A DNA stretch of 64,000 nucleotides from Segatella copri (GTDB lineage: Bacteria > Bacteroidota > Bacteroidia > Bacteroidales > Bacteroidaceae): contig NZ_CP137557.1 in the NCBI RefSeq assembly GCF_019249655.2, positions 3,877,001 to 3,941,000 on the forward strand, in the 5' to 3' direction. Numbering within the stretch: the stretch's first letter is position 1; each line of letters starts with the position of its first letter. Shown here piece after piece: positions 1 through 7,776 of the stretch. The notes beneath the pieces are model-generated. The model did not search any database, had not been told where the DNA came from, and saw only the letters and a program-made list of their open reading frames with translations. The translations under genes were made by a program, and so were the position numbers.

Positions 1-399
1 GAGAACTATGAGATTGATAAGGAGGCTTATCTGGCGTATTTCCGCAAGATGCACCATCTCTTCCCTAAGTGTAAGAAGATGGTGATGGCGGTGAGAAATC
101 AGATAGCCAGCAGTCATCACACCTTGAGTGGTCTGCTCTATGATGCAGTGGAAGACCAGCTCTATACAACAAGAATATACGATATAGAGCCGATTGTGGA
201 TCCGATGGGTGTAGGCGATGCTTTCGTAGCAGCCTATATTCATGCACATCAGAAGTGGGGTGATAAGAATCAGTATTGCCTGGACTTCTCGCTCTCGGCT
301 AGTGCCATCAAGAATACGATACCAGGTGACCAGAACTTGGTAAGTGAAGAAGAAATCATCAATAACATGACTTCTTCGGGTGGACGCATTCAGAGATAA
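1..399 (+). CDS. PfkB-family sugar kinase, C-terminal part (2-keto-3-deoxygluconate kinase-like)
   Basis: The reading frame is open from base 1, so the gene begins before the window and only its last 132 codons are visible. It shows the PfkB/ribokinase C-terminal signature DPMGVGDAFVAAYIHA; the Asp in GVGD is the expected catalytic base that activates the sugar hydroxyl. After it come the usual C-terminal helices. PfkB kinases phosphorylate small sugars or sugar acids in the cytoplasm. KDG kinase is my best guess for the substrate because this tail resembles Bacteroidota KdgK, but the substrate-binding N-terminus is missing. The ATG at 49 is internal. Confidence 0.75.
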   Translation, partial: ENYEIDKEAYLAYFRKMHHLFPKCKKMVMAVRNQIASSHHTLSGLLYDAVEDQLYTTRIYDIEPIVDPMGVGDAFVAAYIHAHQKWGDKNQYCLDFSLSASAIKNTIPGDQNLVSEEEIINNMTSSGGRIQR

Positions 400-406
400 A
401 AGCTTT

Positions 407-490
407 GTTGATAGTTAATAGTTTATAGTTAATAGTTTATAGCAGGAACCGCTTTAAGCAAGATTGCCCTATAAACTATTAACTATCAAC
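407..490. repeat. Perfect 22-bp inverted repeat in intergenic DNA
   Basis: Arms at 407-428 and 469-490 are exact reverse complements built from the units ATAGTTAATAG and TTTATAG. The left arm is itself partly duplicated (a further copy of ATAGTTTATAG ends at 442). The hairpin lies between the convergent kinase and lpxH genes and could stop transcription in both directions, although it is AT-only and lacks a clear U tract. It resembles other low-complexity spacers in the window (5425-5455, 7640-7760). Confidence 0.7.
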
Positions 491-502
491 TATAAATTAT
501 AC

Positions 503-1267
503 TTACGGTTGGCTTTCGCCTTCCACATATTCTTCCATAAACATGTGTTCGCCATCGAATACGGCATAGGTAAACTGCCATATCCAGTCGCCCAGAATCA
601 TCAGGCGGGTCTTCTTGCTCAGCATCAGATCCAGTTCGATGTGGCGATGGCCAAACATGAAATAATCCACATCCTTGTGTCCCTGCATGTACTGCTTAGC
701 AAAGCGGACCAGGAATTCCTTCTTTTCGCCCATGTAAGGCTCCTCCTTGCCATCGGCACGTTTCAAGCGACTATGCTTCGCCCAGTTCAGTCCCAATGCC
801 AATCCCCAGCGGGGATGGATGGCATTCAAGAGGCGCTGACAGGTGCGGTTGTGGAACATTGCCTTCAGAAACTTGAATTTCTTGTCGGGGTCGCCCAGTC
901 CGTCACCATGGGCAAGGAAGAAAATCTTGTCGTAGATTTCAACGGTCTGCGGTTTGTGGTGCACTATCATGCCACACTCTTCTTCCAGGTAGCCATACGT
1001 CCATAAGTCGTGGTTGCCGGTGAAGAAATGTACTTCCACTCCCATATCAGTCAACTCAGAGATTTTTCCCAGGAAGCGGGTGTATCCTTTTGGAACAACA
1101 TTCTTGTATTCGTTCCAGAAATCAAACATGTCGCCCAGCAGATAGATGGCTGCAGCCTTGTTCTTGATGCTGTCGAGAAAGCGGACGAGGCGGCGCTCCT
1201 GCATGCGGGCATGCGGAATGGCTAATGAGCCAAGATGCGCATCAGAGAGGAAATATACATTTTTCAT
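503..1267 (-). CDS. lpxH: UDP-2,3-diacylglucosamine diphosphatase
   Basis: 254-residue metallophosphoesterase of the LpxH type. It cleaves the pyrophosphate of UDP-2,3-diacylglucosamine to lipid X in lipid A synthesis at the cytoplasmic face of the inner membrane. The metal-binding blocks are in order: SDAHLG near residue 8, GDMFDFW near 45, GNHD near 84, HGDG near 119, and GHRHIE near 206. Length fits the family. It lies downstream of the sufT-like gene on the same strand with a 61-bp spacer that contains a dispersed repeat, so the two may be co-transcribed. A DUF-type UDP-sugar pyrophosphatase of the same fold is the only alternative. Confidence 0.88.
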   Translation of the reverse strand: MKNVYFLSDAHLGSLAIPHARMQERRLVRFLDSIKNKAAAIYLLGDMFDFWNEYKNVVPKGYTRFLGKISELTDMGVEVHFFTGNHDLWTYGYLEEECGMIVHHKPQTVEIYDKIFFLAHGDGLGDPDKKFKFLKAMFHNRTCQRLLNAIHPRWGLALGLNWAKHSRLKRADGKEEPYMGEKKEFLVRFAKQYMQGHKDVDYFMFGHRHIELDLMLSKKTRLMILGDWIWQFTYAVFDGEHMFMEEYVEGESQP

Positions 1268-1281
1268 AAGCGATTCTTTTT

Positions 1282-1320
1282 AAGTGAAGAGTGAAGAATG
1301 AAGAGTGAAGAATTCAACGG
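1282..1320 (+). repeat. Dispersed GTGAAGA-type intergenic repeat, copy A
   Basis: Purine-rich repeat built from AAGTGAAGAGTGAAGA and CGAAGAGTGAAGAATTC-like units. Related copies are at 15511-15546 (inverted), 34427-34460 and 62611-62649 (inverted). This copy fills the spacer between the sufT-like gene and lpxH. Confidence 0.8.
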
Positions 1321-1328
1321 CTTTGTCT

Positions 1329-1649
1329 TTATTCAAAGCCGAGTTCTACGCGAGCTTCCTCGCTCATCATGCTCTGGTCCCAGGCTGGTTCGAAAACGAG
1401 GTTTACATTGGCTGATTTCACGCCTTCTACGCTATCTACCTTGCTGCGTACATCTTCCAGGATGAAGTCGGCAGCAGGGCATGATGGGGCTGTGAAGGTC
1501 ATATCCAGCTCTACGGTGGCATCGTCCTTCACGTCAATCTTGTAAATCATGCCCAGGTCCCAGATGTTCACGGGAATCTCAGGGTCGTAAACGGTTTTGA
1601 GAACATCAACGATTCTTTCTTCTATCTTTGTCTTTTCTTCTTGTGTCAT
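1329..1649 (-). CDS. MIP18/DUF59-family iron-sulfur cluster assembly protein (SufT-like)
   Basis: 106-residue protein made almost entirely of a DUF59 (MIP18/PaaD) domain, a family that helps mature or carry Fe-S clusters in the cytoplasm. Diagnostic blocks are YDPEIPVNIWDLGMIY near residues 21-36 and FTAPSCPAADF near 53-63, with the conserved Cys. The C-terminal part matches the usual VNLVFEPAWDQSMMSEEAR pattern. A clear promoter precedes it (1668-1698). The closest family name is SufT; no other suf genes are nearby. Confidence 0.85.
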   Translation of the reverse strand: MTQEEKTKIEERIVDVLKTVYDPEIPVNIWDLGMIYKIDVKDDATVELDMTFTAPSCPAADFILEDVRSKVDSVEGVKSANVNLVFEPAWDQSMMSEEARVELGFE

Positions 1650-1667
1650 AATTTATATTGTTTTCTG

Positions 1668-1698
1668 CAAAGGTAACAATAATTATAGACAATGCAAA
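1668..1698 (-). promoter_or_regulatory. Bacteroidota promoter of the sufT-like gene
   Basis: On the minus strand TACCTTTG (1668-1675) is a match to the -7 box TAnnTTTG, and TTTG (1695-1698) lies 19 bp upstream as the -33 element. The start codon follows 18 bp downstream. Confidence 0.75.
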
Positions 1699-1754
1699 AT
1701 AAATGGAGAATTATTTTTCCTGTTTGCGCACAAAGACATGAAAAATACCTGGAT

Positions 1755-2444
1755 TTACAACTTTCCCTTGTCGTGATAGGAATAGAAACTGCCATCGGTG
1801 ATGATGACATGGTCCATGAAAAAGAGACGCATGATTTCGCATGCCTTCTGTATCTGCAGGGTGAGCTGGTCGTCTGCCTTGCTGGGCAGCGGACTATGAC
1901 TGGGGTGATTGTGACAAAAGGCTATGATGGTGGCATTGTTGAGTACGGCTTCCTTGATGAGCAGGCGGATGTCGACGGCGGTTTCCGTGATGCCGCCATG
2001 CGAGAGACAACTTGCCTTGATGAGCTTGAAGTTCTGGTTCATCATGAGAACCCATGCTTCCTCTGTGTCGAGGTCCTGCATCTTGGGGAGCATGTAGTTG
2101 TAGATGGCGAGAGAAGAGCCCAAATCGGGGCGATTGCCCAACTTATCGAGGGCACGACGCTTCCCCAGCTCACAGGCAGCAAGGATGGTGATGGCCTTGG
2201 CGGGACCCATTCCCTTGTAGCGGGTGAGTTCCTTGATGCTCATCTTGCCGAGTGAATTGAGATTGTTGTCGCAATCGCTCATGATATGTTTCATCAGGTC
2301 TACGGCACTCTCGTCCTGAGAGCCGGAACCGATCAGTATGGCTAGCAGTTCGGCATTGGATAGTGCTGATGCTCCCAGTCGCTCCAGTTTTTCACGAGGC
2401 TTGTCTTCCTCTGCCCATTGCGAAATAGAAAGCTTCTCACTCAT
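1755..2444 (-). CDS. radC: RadC-family JAB-domain protein
   Basis: 229 residues. The N-terminal helix-hairpin-helix region (SNAELLAILIGSG near 28-40, then YKGMGPAKA near 75) is followed by the RadC/MPN+ domain with the JAMM metal site HNHPSHSPLPSKAD near 178-191. Despite the name, a direct recombination role of RadC is not established; JAMM domains are Zn-dependent proteases or DNA-processing factors. The gene follows the GT2 gene by only 6 bp on the same strand and is probably translated from the same message. Confidence 0.92.
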   Translation of the reverse strand: MSEKLSISQWAEEDKPREKLERLGASALSNAELLAILIGSGSQDESAVDLMKHIMSDCDNNLNSLGKMSIKELTRYKGMGPAKAITILAACELGKRRALDKLGNRPDLGSSLAIYNYMLPKMQDLDTEEAWVLMMNQNFKLIKASCLSHGGITETAVDIRLLIKEAVLNNATIIAFCHNHPSHSPLPSKADDQLTLQIQKACEIMRLFFMDHVIITDGSFYSYHDKGKL

Positions 2445-2450
2445 AATGGA

Positions 2451-3509
2451 TTATTTATAGAAAGTCTTGTTGTATGCGCTGAATTCGCTTTGTCCCAGCA
2501 CGCATCTCTTCCACCAAGCCGAGAGGAATCCGCAGCCATATCCCATGAGTTGGGTGAAGGCGGCACGGATGCTCAGCAGGCCAATCTTGATGCTGTGGTT
2601 CTCCTTGCTGCTGTCGATGAACAGCGCAATGGTGTAGAGAATGATGAAGAACAGGCCGATGCAGCCCAATGCTGCCATCGCATTGCCCAGGATAGGGAAT
2701 ACGTGTACGGTGCCCAGCATGTAAGGGAGGAATCCGAAGAAGAGCAGCAGGAACGTACCTATCACGCCCACGGTGAAGACCATCGGCAAGAGATGCACGA
2801 GCTTGAGACTCTCGGGATATTTCTTATAAAGGTTGATGCGGGCGATGCCACTGTTATAGACCTGTCGCCAGAACTTGCGGAAGTCGGTGCGGCGCTTGTG
2901 CCATACCCATGCCTCAGGGAACAGACGGCAACGGCAGCCTGCCTTGAAGATGCGGATAGAGAAATCGATGTCCTCACCGAAACGCATGTTGGAAAAGCCA
3001 TTCAACTTGAGATAAACATCCCTGCGGATGCCCATGTTGAATGAACGAGGGTAGAACTTATCCATCTTCTTCTTTCCGCCACGGATACCACCGGTGGTGA
3101 AGAAAGAAGTCATGGAATAAGAAATGGCTTTCTGAGTGTCTGTAAATGATGAGTGTGCCTTGTCAGGTCCGCCGAATGCATCGGCAGGTTTGCGGCTCAG
3201 CTCATCACTTACAGCCTTCAGATAACCTTCTGGCAAGACCACGTCGCTATCGAGTATCAGCAGATACTCGCCCTTGGCACGCTCGGCACCATAGTTGCGA
3301 CTCTGGCCCGGACCAGAGTTCTCCTTATAGTAATAATGTATATCCATCAAGTGCTCGTATCGCTTGCACACTTCCTCGCAAGGAGTCTGCGAGCCATCCT
3401 CTACGATGACCACCTCGAAGTCCTTTTCCGTTTGATGGGTAAGGCTCTCTAAAAGTTCGTCCACTTCGTCGGGACGGTTGAAAACTGGTACTATGATGGA
3501 ATATCTCAT
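2451..3509 (-). CDS. Family 2 glycosyltransferase, membrane-anchored
   Basis: 352 residues. The first 220 are a GT-A fold: the start YSIIVPVFNRPDEVDELL, the nucleotide-site Asp in VIVEDGS, the DXD-like LILDSDVVLP near 90-98, and GEDIDFSIRIFKAG near 178. Two or three C-terminal hydrophobic segments (about 243-268, 277-300) place it in the inner membrane. Such enzymes move a sugar from a nucleotide sugar to a lipid or glycan precursor; the sugar cannot be read from sequence. It sits between efp and radC on the same strand, 63 bp after efp. Confidence 0.85.
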   Translation of the reverse strand: MRYSIIVPVFNRPDEVDELLESLTHQTEKDFEVVIVEDGSQTPCEEVCKRYEHLMDIHYYYKENSGPGQSRNYGAERAKGEYLLILDSDVVLPEGYLKAVSDELSRKPADAFGGPDKAHSSFTDTQKAISYSMTSFFTTGGIRGGKKKMDKFYPRSFNMGIRRDVYLKLNGFSNMRFGEDIDFSIRIFKAGCRCRLFPEAWVWHKRRTDFRKFWRQVYNSGIARINLYKKYPESLKLVHLLPMVFTVGVIGTFLLLFFGFLPYMLGTVHVFPILGNAMAALGCIGLFFIILYTIALFIDSSKENHSIKIGLLSIRAAFTQLMGYGCGFLSAWWKRCVLGQSEFSAYNKTFYK

Positions 3510-3572
3510 TATTCTTACTATTAAGGGTTAGTTTTACTCAATAAGAGCGTAATGTTCTTGTTGAAAAACGGA

Positions 3573-4139
3573 TTACTCGCTTACACGACCGAGGTAGCTG
3601 CCATCGCGGGTGTCAACCTGGATAGTCTCGCCCTCGTTAACGAACAGAGGAACACGAACCTCAGCACCAGTCTCGAGAGTAGCTGGCTTAGTAGCGTTGG
3701 TAGCAGTGTTGCCCTTTACACCTGGCTCAGAGTGAGTGATCTTCAAAGTAGTCTTTGCTGGCATCTCGGCCAAGAGAATAGTACCATCAGTTGTATCAGT
3801 AACCACCTCAACAACGTCACCCTCCTTCATGTACTGACCGCCAGTAACGTTCTCCTTAGCGATAGGCACCTGCTCGAAGGTCTCCTGGTTCATGAAGATG
3901 CAACCAGTAGCGTCCTCATAGAGGTACTGATAAGGGCGGCGCTCAACGCGAACATCCTCCAATTTGAAACCTACCTGGAATGTACGCTCCAACACGCGAC
4001 CATCGGCAACATTCTTCAATTTAGTGTTCATTACAGTGTTACCTTTACCTGGCTTTCTGTGCTGAAAGTCGATGCAAACCCATACTTTGCCATCCATGCG
4101 GATGCAAGTTCCAATCTTAATTTCCTGTGAATTAATCAT
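3573..4139 (-). CDS. efp: Translation elongation factor P
   Basis: 188 residues with the normal three-domain EF-P layout: KOW-like N-domain (IKIGTCIRMDGKVWVCIDF), the loop KPGKGNTVMNTKLKN carrying the Lys that is the usual modification site, the OB domain with the YLYEDATGCIFMN block, and the C-terminal EF-P block with GDSYLGR-like ending DTRDGSYLGRV. EF-P relieves ribosome stalling at polyproline. No EpmA/EpmB-type gene is visible nearby. A strong promoter lies upstream (4186-4216). Confidence 0.95.
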   Translation of the reverse strand: MINSQEIKIGTCIRMDGKVWVCIDFQHRKPGKGNTVMNTKLKNVADGRVLERTFQVGFKLEDVRVERRPYQYLYEDATGCIFMNQETFEQVPIAKENVTGGQYMKEGDVVEVVTDTTDGTILLAEMPAKTTLKITHSEPGVKGNTATNATKPATLETGAEVRVPLFVNEGETIQVDTRDGSYLGRVSE

Positions 4140-4185
4140 TTCTTGTTTATCTTGAATGTTATTATAATAATCTTCAATTCGGGTG

Positions 4186-4216
4186 CAAAGTTACGGCAAA
4201 AACATGAAAAAACAAA
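4186..4216 (-). promoter_or_regulatory. Promoter of efp
   Basis: Minus-strand -7 box TAACTTTG at 4186-4193 and -33 TTTG at 4213-4216, spacer 19 bp. It is divergent from the rpmH promoter 50 bp away. Confidence 0.75.
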
Positions 4217-4265
4217 GGGAAAATCGAAAAAAACATAAATATTTAAGCTAAATTTGGTAGTTTTC

Positions 4266-4296
4266 TTGGTTATTTCAGAAAATATGCGTAATTTTG
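4266..4296 (+). promoter_or_regulatory. Promoter of rpmH
   Basis: TTG at 4266-4268 and TAATTTTG at 4289-4296 with a 20-bp spacer, about 65 bp before the rpmH start codon. Confidence 0.75.
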
Positions 4297-4360
4297 CAGC
4301 CCAAAAAGGGCTTATTTTGCACTTTTGCGAAGAATATTAATTAAAAATAAATAAGAAAAA

Positions 4361-4516
4361 ATGAAAAGAACATTTCAGCCTCACAATCGTCGTCGCGTGA
4401 ACAAGCATGGTTTCCGTGAGCGTATGGCAACAAAGAATGGTCGTCGCGTATTGGCTTCTCGCCGTGCTCATGGCCGTAAGAAGTTAACAGTATCTGACGA
4501 GCACCACGGAAAGTAA
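4361..4516 (+). CDS. rpmH: 50S ribosomal protein L34
   Basis: 51 codons beginning [20 protein letters not shown] and continuing [20 protein letters not shown], the full L34 pattern of a very basic short protein. The C-terminal extension [10 protein letters not shown] is a little longer than the 44-46 residues usual in other phyla, as is common in Bacteroidota. It has its own promoter (4266-4296) and terminator (4554-4587), so it is a single-gene unit here and is not next to rnpA. Confidence 0.97.
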   Translation: MKRTFQPHNRRRVNKHGFRERMATKNGRRVLASRRAHGRKKLTVSDEHHGK

Positions 4517-4553
4517 TTTCCGGTAGGAAAATTCGTCGGAGGACGATGACATT

Positions 4554-4587
4554 AAAAGCAGCAAAGAGAGATTCTTTGCTGCTTTTT
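4554..4587 (+). terminator. Rho-independent terminator after rpmH
   Basis: 13-bp perfect stem AAAAGCAGCAAAG (4554-4566) with CTTTGCTGCTTTT (4574-4586), 7-nt loop and a T run. Confidence 0.85.
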
Positions 4588-4641
4588 GTCTTTTTATGCC
4601 TTTTTATGAGGTAATGAAACGCAAAAACTTGGCGTTTTATT

Positions 4642-4671
4642 TTGTATTGTCTTCGATTATTCCTATCTTTG
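4642..4671 (+). promoter_or_regulatory. Promoter of the PASTA-rluD-ddl series
   Basis: TTG at 4642-4644 and TATCTTTG at 4664-4671, spacer 19 bp, 16 bp before the PASTA-protein start codon, so the leader is very short. Confidence 0.75.
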
Positions 4672-4687
4672 CACCAAAAATTAAAGT

Positions 4688-5419
4688 ATGACTTCATCTG
4701 AGTTTATAAATAAGTTTAAGAGTAAGTATCTTTGGGGAAATCTCGGCGCCATGGTTCTGGTGCTCGTGTTGCTCTGTGTCGGTGTCAAGTTTGGCATCGA
4801 TATCTATACCCATCATGGTGAGGCCATCCGTGTGCCTGACATCAGATACAAGAATATTGATGATGCCACCCACATCCTCGATGATGCGGGGCTGGAAATC
4901 GTGGTTACGGATACGGGATACGTGAGATCCTTGCCTGCCGACTGCATTCTCGAGCAGAGTCCTGCCTTCGGCGAACTGGTGAAATCGGGACATATCATCT
5001 ATGTCACCATCAATTCCGACCATTCGCCTCGTATCACCATTCCGGATGTCATCGACAACAGTTCCTTGAGAGAGGCGATGGCTAAGCTCACGGCTATGGG
5101 ATTCAAACTGGGGCCTCCGCAATACATTCCTGGTGAAGAAGACTGGGTGTATGGCATCCTGGTAAAGGGTAGGCATGTGGTAGCTGGCGACAAGGTTTCC
5201 ATCGACGACATGCTCATCATACAGGTGGGTAACGGACAGCGTGACGCTTCCGACTCCATCGACGAGATTGATCCGGTATATCACGGCGAAGATGACGTGA
5301 TGGAAGGCGAGGGTGATGGAACCACGGGAGATGTGGACAACTTCGAGGTGGTTCCTGGTACGGAACCTACTGAACCTGCTCCTTCGCATGAACACCAGCC
5401 GAACGAAGTGGTGGAGTGA
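4688..5419 (+). CDS. PASTA-domain membrane protein
   Basis: 243 residues. A single transmembrane helix lies near 19-40, with the rest outside the cytoplasm. Two PASTA domains follow at about 46-110 (IRVPDIRYKNIDDATHIL) and 113-180 (RITIPDVIDNSSLREAM). The last 60 residues are an acidic, low-complexity tail. PASTA domains bind peptidoglycan-like ligands in Ser/Thr kinases and PBPs, but no kinase or transpeptidase domain is fused here. The next genes are rluD and ddl, so a cell-wall role is likely but inferred. Confidence 0.88.
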   Translation: MTSSEFINKFKSKYLWGNLGAMVLVLVLLCVGVKFGIDIYTHHGEAIRVPDIRYKNIDDATHILDDAGLEIVVTDTGYVRSLPADCILEQSPAFGELVKSGHIIYVTINSDHSPRITIPDVIDNSSLREAMAKLTAMGFKLGPPQYIPGEEDWVYGILVKGRHVVAGDKVSIDDMLIIQVGNGQRDASDSIDEIDPVYHGEDDVMEGEGDGTTGDVDNFEVVPGTEPTEPAPSHEHQPNEVVE

Positions 5420-5458
5420 GCTAATGAATAATTGATAATTAATAATTGATAGTTAAGA

Positions 5459-6631
5459 GTGGAAATTCTGAATTATATATATTATAGTAATAAGGTATAT
5501 GCTCCTGTAGAGGATGACTTCGGGTTTGATGATGCAGGAGATATGGATGAACTTGATGACGAAATCCAGATGGATGAAGGCGGAGCTGCACAGGCTGGCG
5601 ATGGAGGCGACGACCTCTATGAGCATTGGAAGGTGCAGGTGGATGCCAACCAGGATCCGGTTCGTATAGACAAGTATCTGGCGGACAAGATGGCTTATCA
5701 GAGCCGCAACCGCATTCAGCAGGCTGCCGATGCCGGATTTATCCACGTGAACGGCAAACCTGTGAAGAGTAACTACAAGGTTCGCCCTAACGACCTGGTT
5801 ACCCTGATGCTCGACCGTCCTCGTCATGAGACAAGTATCAAGCCTGAGGAAATCGACATCAATGTGGTGTATGAAGACGACCAGCTCATGGTCATCAACA
5901 AGGAGGCAGGTATGGTGGTGCATCCGGGTGCCGGAAACTTCCATGGCACCTTGATTCAGGCTGTGGCGTGGCATCTGAGAGATATGCCTGAGTTTGATGC
6001 CAACGACCCGGAGGTGGGCTTGGTTCATCGCATAGACAAGGATACCAGCGGCTTGCTCGTGGTGGCAAAGACTCCTACGGCAAAGACGGCTTTGGGAAAG
6101 CAGTTTTTCAACAAGACTACCCATCGCAGCTACAATGCCCTGGTTTGGGGAAATATCGTGGAAGACGAGGGACGCATCGAAGGCAATATCGGTCGTGACC
6201 CTAAGAATCGTCTCCGCATGAAGGTGTTCGACCCGGATAGCGGCATCGGCAAGAGTGCGGTGACCCATTATAAGGTGTTGGAGCGATTCGGTTACACCAC
6301 TTTGGTGCAGTGCATCCTGGAAACAGGCCGTACCCACCAGATTCGTGCCCACATGAAGCAGATAGGTCATCCGCTCTTCATGGACGAGACCTATGGTGGA
6401 GCCGAAATCCTGAGAGGTCAGCGAAGCAGCAGTTACAAGGCGTTTATCCAGAACTGCTTCAAGCTCTGTCCACGTCAGGCACTTCATGCCAAGACACTCG
6501 GCTTTGTTCATCCAACAACCAAGGAGCAGATGGACTTCGACAGCGAGTGGCCTGAAGATTTCAGTAAGTTAATAGAAAAGTGGCGCGGCTTTATTGCAGG
6601 CACCACACAAGATACATTCAAAAATATTTAG
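5459..6631 (+). CDS. rluD: 23S rRNA pseudouridine synthase, RluD/RluC type
   Basis: 390 codons from the GTG at 5459. An in-frame ATG at 5543 would give 362 residues and is a real alternative; I kept the GTG because the acidic run EDDFGFDDAGD before the ATG flows into the acidic segment after it. An S4 RNA-binding domain lies near 68-125, then the synthase domain with GLVHRIDKDTSGLLVVAKT, where Asp193 (from the GTG) is the catalytic residue, and GRTHQIRAHM near 290. It makes pseudouridine in helix 69 or related sites of 23S rRNA. It ends 5 bp before ddl. Confidence 0.9.
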   Translation: MEILNYIYYSNKVYAPVEDDFGFDDAGDMDELDDEIQMDEGGAAQAGDGGDDLYEHWKVQVDANQDPVRIDKYLADKMAYQSRNRIQQAADAGFIHVNGKPVKSNYKVRPNDLVTLMLDRPRHETSIKPEEIDINVVYEDDQLMVINKEAGMVVHPGAGNFHGTLIQAVAWHLRDMPEFDANDPEVGLVHRIDKDTSGLLVVAKTPTAKTALGKQFFNKTTHRSYNALVWGNIVEDEGRIEGNIGRDPKNRLRMKVFDPDSGIGKSAVTHYKVLERFGYTTLVQCILETGRTHQIRAHMKQIGHPLFMDETYGGAEILRGQRSSSYKAFIQNCFKLCPRQALHAKTLGFVHPTTKEQMDFDSEWPEDFSKLIEKWRGFIAGTTQDTFKNI

Positions 6632-6636
6632 TGATT

Positions 6637-7632
6637 ATGGAAAATAGCAAGAGAACGATAGCCATCGTATGTGGTGGTGATTCTTCTGAGCACGACGTAT
6701 CATTGCGCTCAGGTCAGGGTTTGTATTCTTTCTTCGACAAGGAGCGTTATGATATCTATCTCGTCGACGTGAAGGGCACTGATTGGCACGTGGCCTTGGA
6801 TAATGGTGAGACTATTGAGATTGACAAGAACGACTTCTCGTTTGTAAAAGACGGCAAGCATGTTTACTTTGATTATGCTTATATCACCATCCACGGACAG
6901 CCAGGTGAAAACGGCGTGATGCAGGGCTACTTCGACCTCATCCATCTGCCATATTCTACCAGCGGCGTGCTGGTAGAGGCACTGACCTTTGATAAGTATG
7001 TGCTCAACAACTATCTCCGTGGCTTCGGAATCAACGTGGCTGACAGTATCTTGCTTCGCCGTGGTGAGGAGTATGATGAGGATGCCATTGCCGAGCGCAT
7101 CGGTATGCCTTGTTTCGTGAAGCCAGCAGCCGACGGCAGCAGCTTCGGTGTGAGCAAGGTGAAGAATGCCGACCAGTTGGCTCCAGCCCTCCGTGTGGCT
7201 TTCATGGAGAGCAACGAGGTGATGATAGAAGGCTTCCTTGATGGTATCGAGATTTCTCAGGGTATCTACAAGACAGCCGAGAAGACAGTAGTGTTGCCAG
7301 CTACCGAGGTGGTAACCAGCAACGAGTTCTTCGACTATGATGCCAAGTATAATGGTCAGGTACAGGAAATCACTCCAGCCCGTCTCTCTCCAGAGACAGC
7401 AGAAGAGGTGGCAAAGACTACATCCCGCATCTACGACATTCTCCATGCCAACGGTATCATCCGCATCGACTACATCATCTCTAAGGATAAGGACGGTAAG
7501 GATAAGGTGAATATGCTGGAGATTAATACCACTCCGGGTATGACCGTTACTAGCTTCATTCCTCAGCAGGTGCGTGCTGCAGGTCTTGACATCAAGGACG
7601 TGCTCAGCGACATCGTGGAGAATCAGTTCTAA
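6637..7632 (+). CDS. ddl: D-alanine--D-alanine ligase
   Basis: 331 residues from the ATG at 6637 (MENSKRTIAIVCGGDSSEHD), 5 bp after rluD; an upstream GTG at 6580 is inside rluD and was not used. ATP-grasp enzyme that makes the D-Ala-D-Ala dipeptide for peptidoglycan. Markers: SSEHDVSLRSG near 13-23, the ATP site KPAADGSSFGVSKV near 164-177, and the Mg-binding end LEINTTPGMT near 301-310. The PASTA-rluD-ddl-acyltransferase order suggests one envelope-growth operon. Confidence 0.95.
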   Translation: MENSKRTIAIVCGGDSSEHDVSLRSGQGLYSFFDKERYDIYLVDVKGTDWHVALDNGETIEIDKNDFSFVKDGKHVYFDYAYITIHGQPGENGVMQGYFDLIHLPYSTSGVLVEALTFDKYVLNNYLRGFGINVADSILLRRGEEYDEDAIAERIGMPCFVKPAADGSSFGVSKVKNADQLAPALRVAFMESNEVMIEGFLDGIEISQGIYKTAEKTVVLPATEVVTSNEFFDYDAKYNGQVQEITPARLSPETAEEVAKTTSRIYDILHANGIIRIDYIISKDKDGKDKVNMLEINTTPGMTVTSFIPQQVRAAGLDIKDVLSDIVENQF

Positions 7633-7666
7633 TAATTAATGAGGAGTTAAGTAGTTAAAGAAGTTA

Positions 7667-7736
7667 AGGAGTTAAGACAACGGTAGAATTTAATGGTATG
7701 TAAAGATATCGTTTTAGAACATTTGTCTTAACTCCT
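7667..7736. repeat. Inverted repeat between ddl and the acyltransferase gene
   Basis: AGGAGTTAAGACAA (7667-7680) pairs exactly with TTGTCTTAACTCCT (7723-7736). Both arms extend outward as imperfect AGTTAAGG/CCTTAACT repeats from about 7641 to 7760. The pre-structured leader may attenuate the downstream gene or be a repeat-derived terminator; it lacks a U tract. Confidence 0.65.
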
Positions 7737-7776
7737 ATAACTCCTTAACTCCTTAACTCCCGAAAACCATAAAGTT

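Noticed and set aside
5453..6511. 352-codon frame opposite rluD
   Set aside because: Antisense to the pseudouridine synthase with its HRIDKDTSG motif; no independent support.
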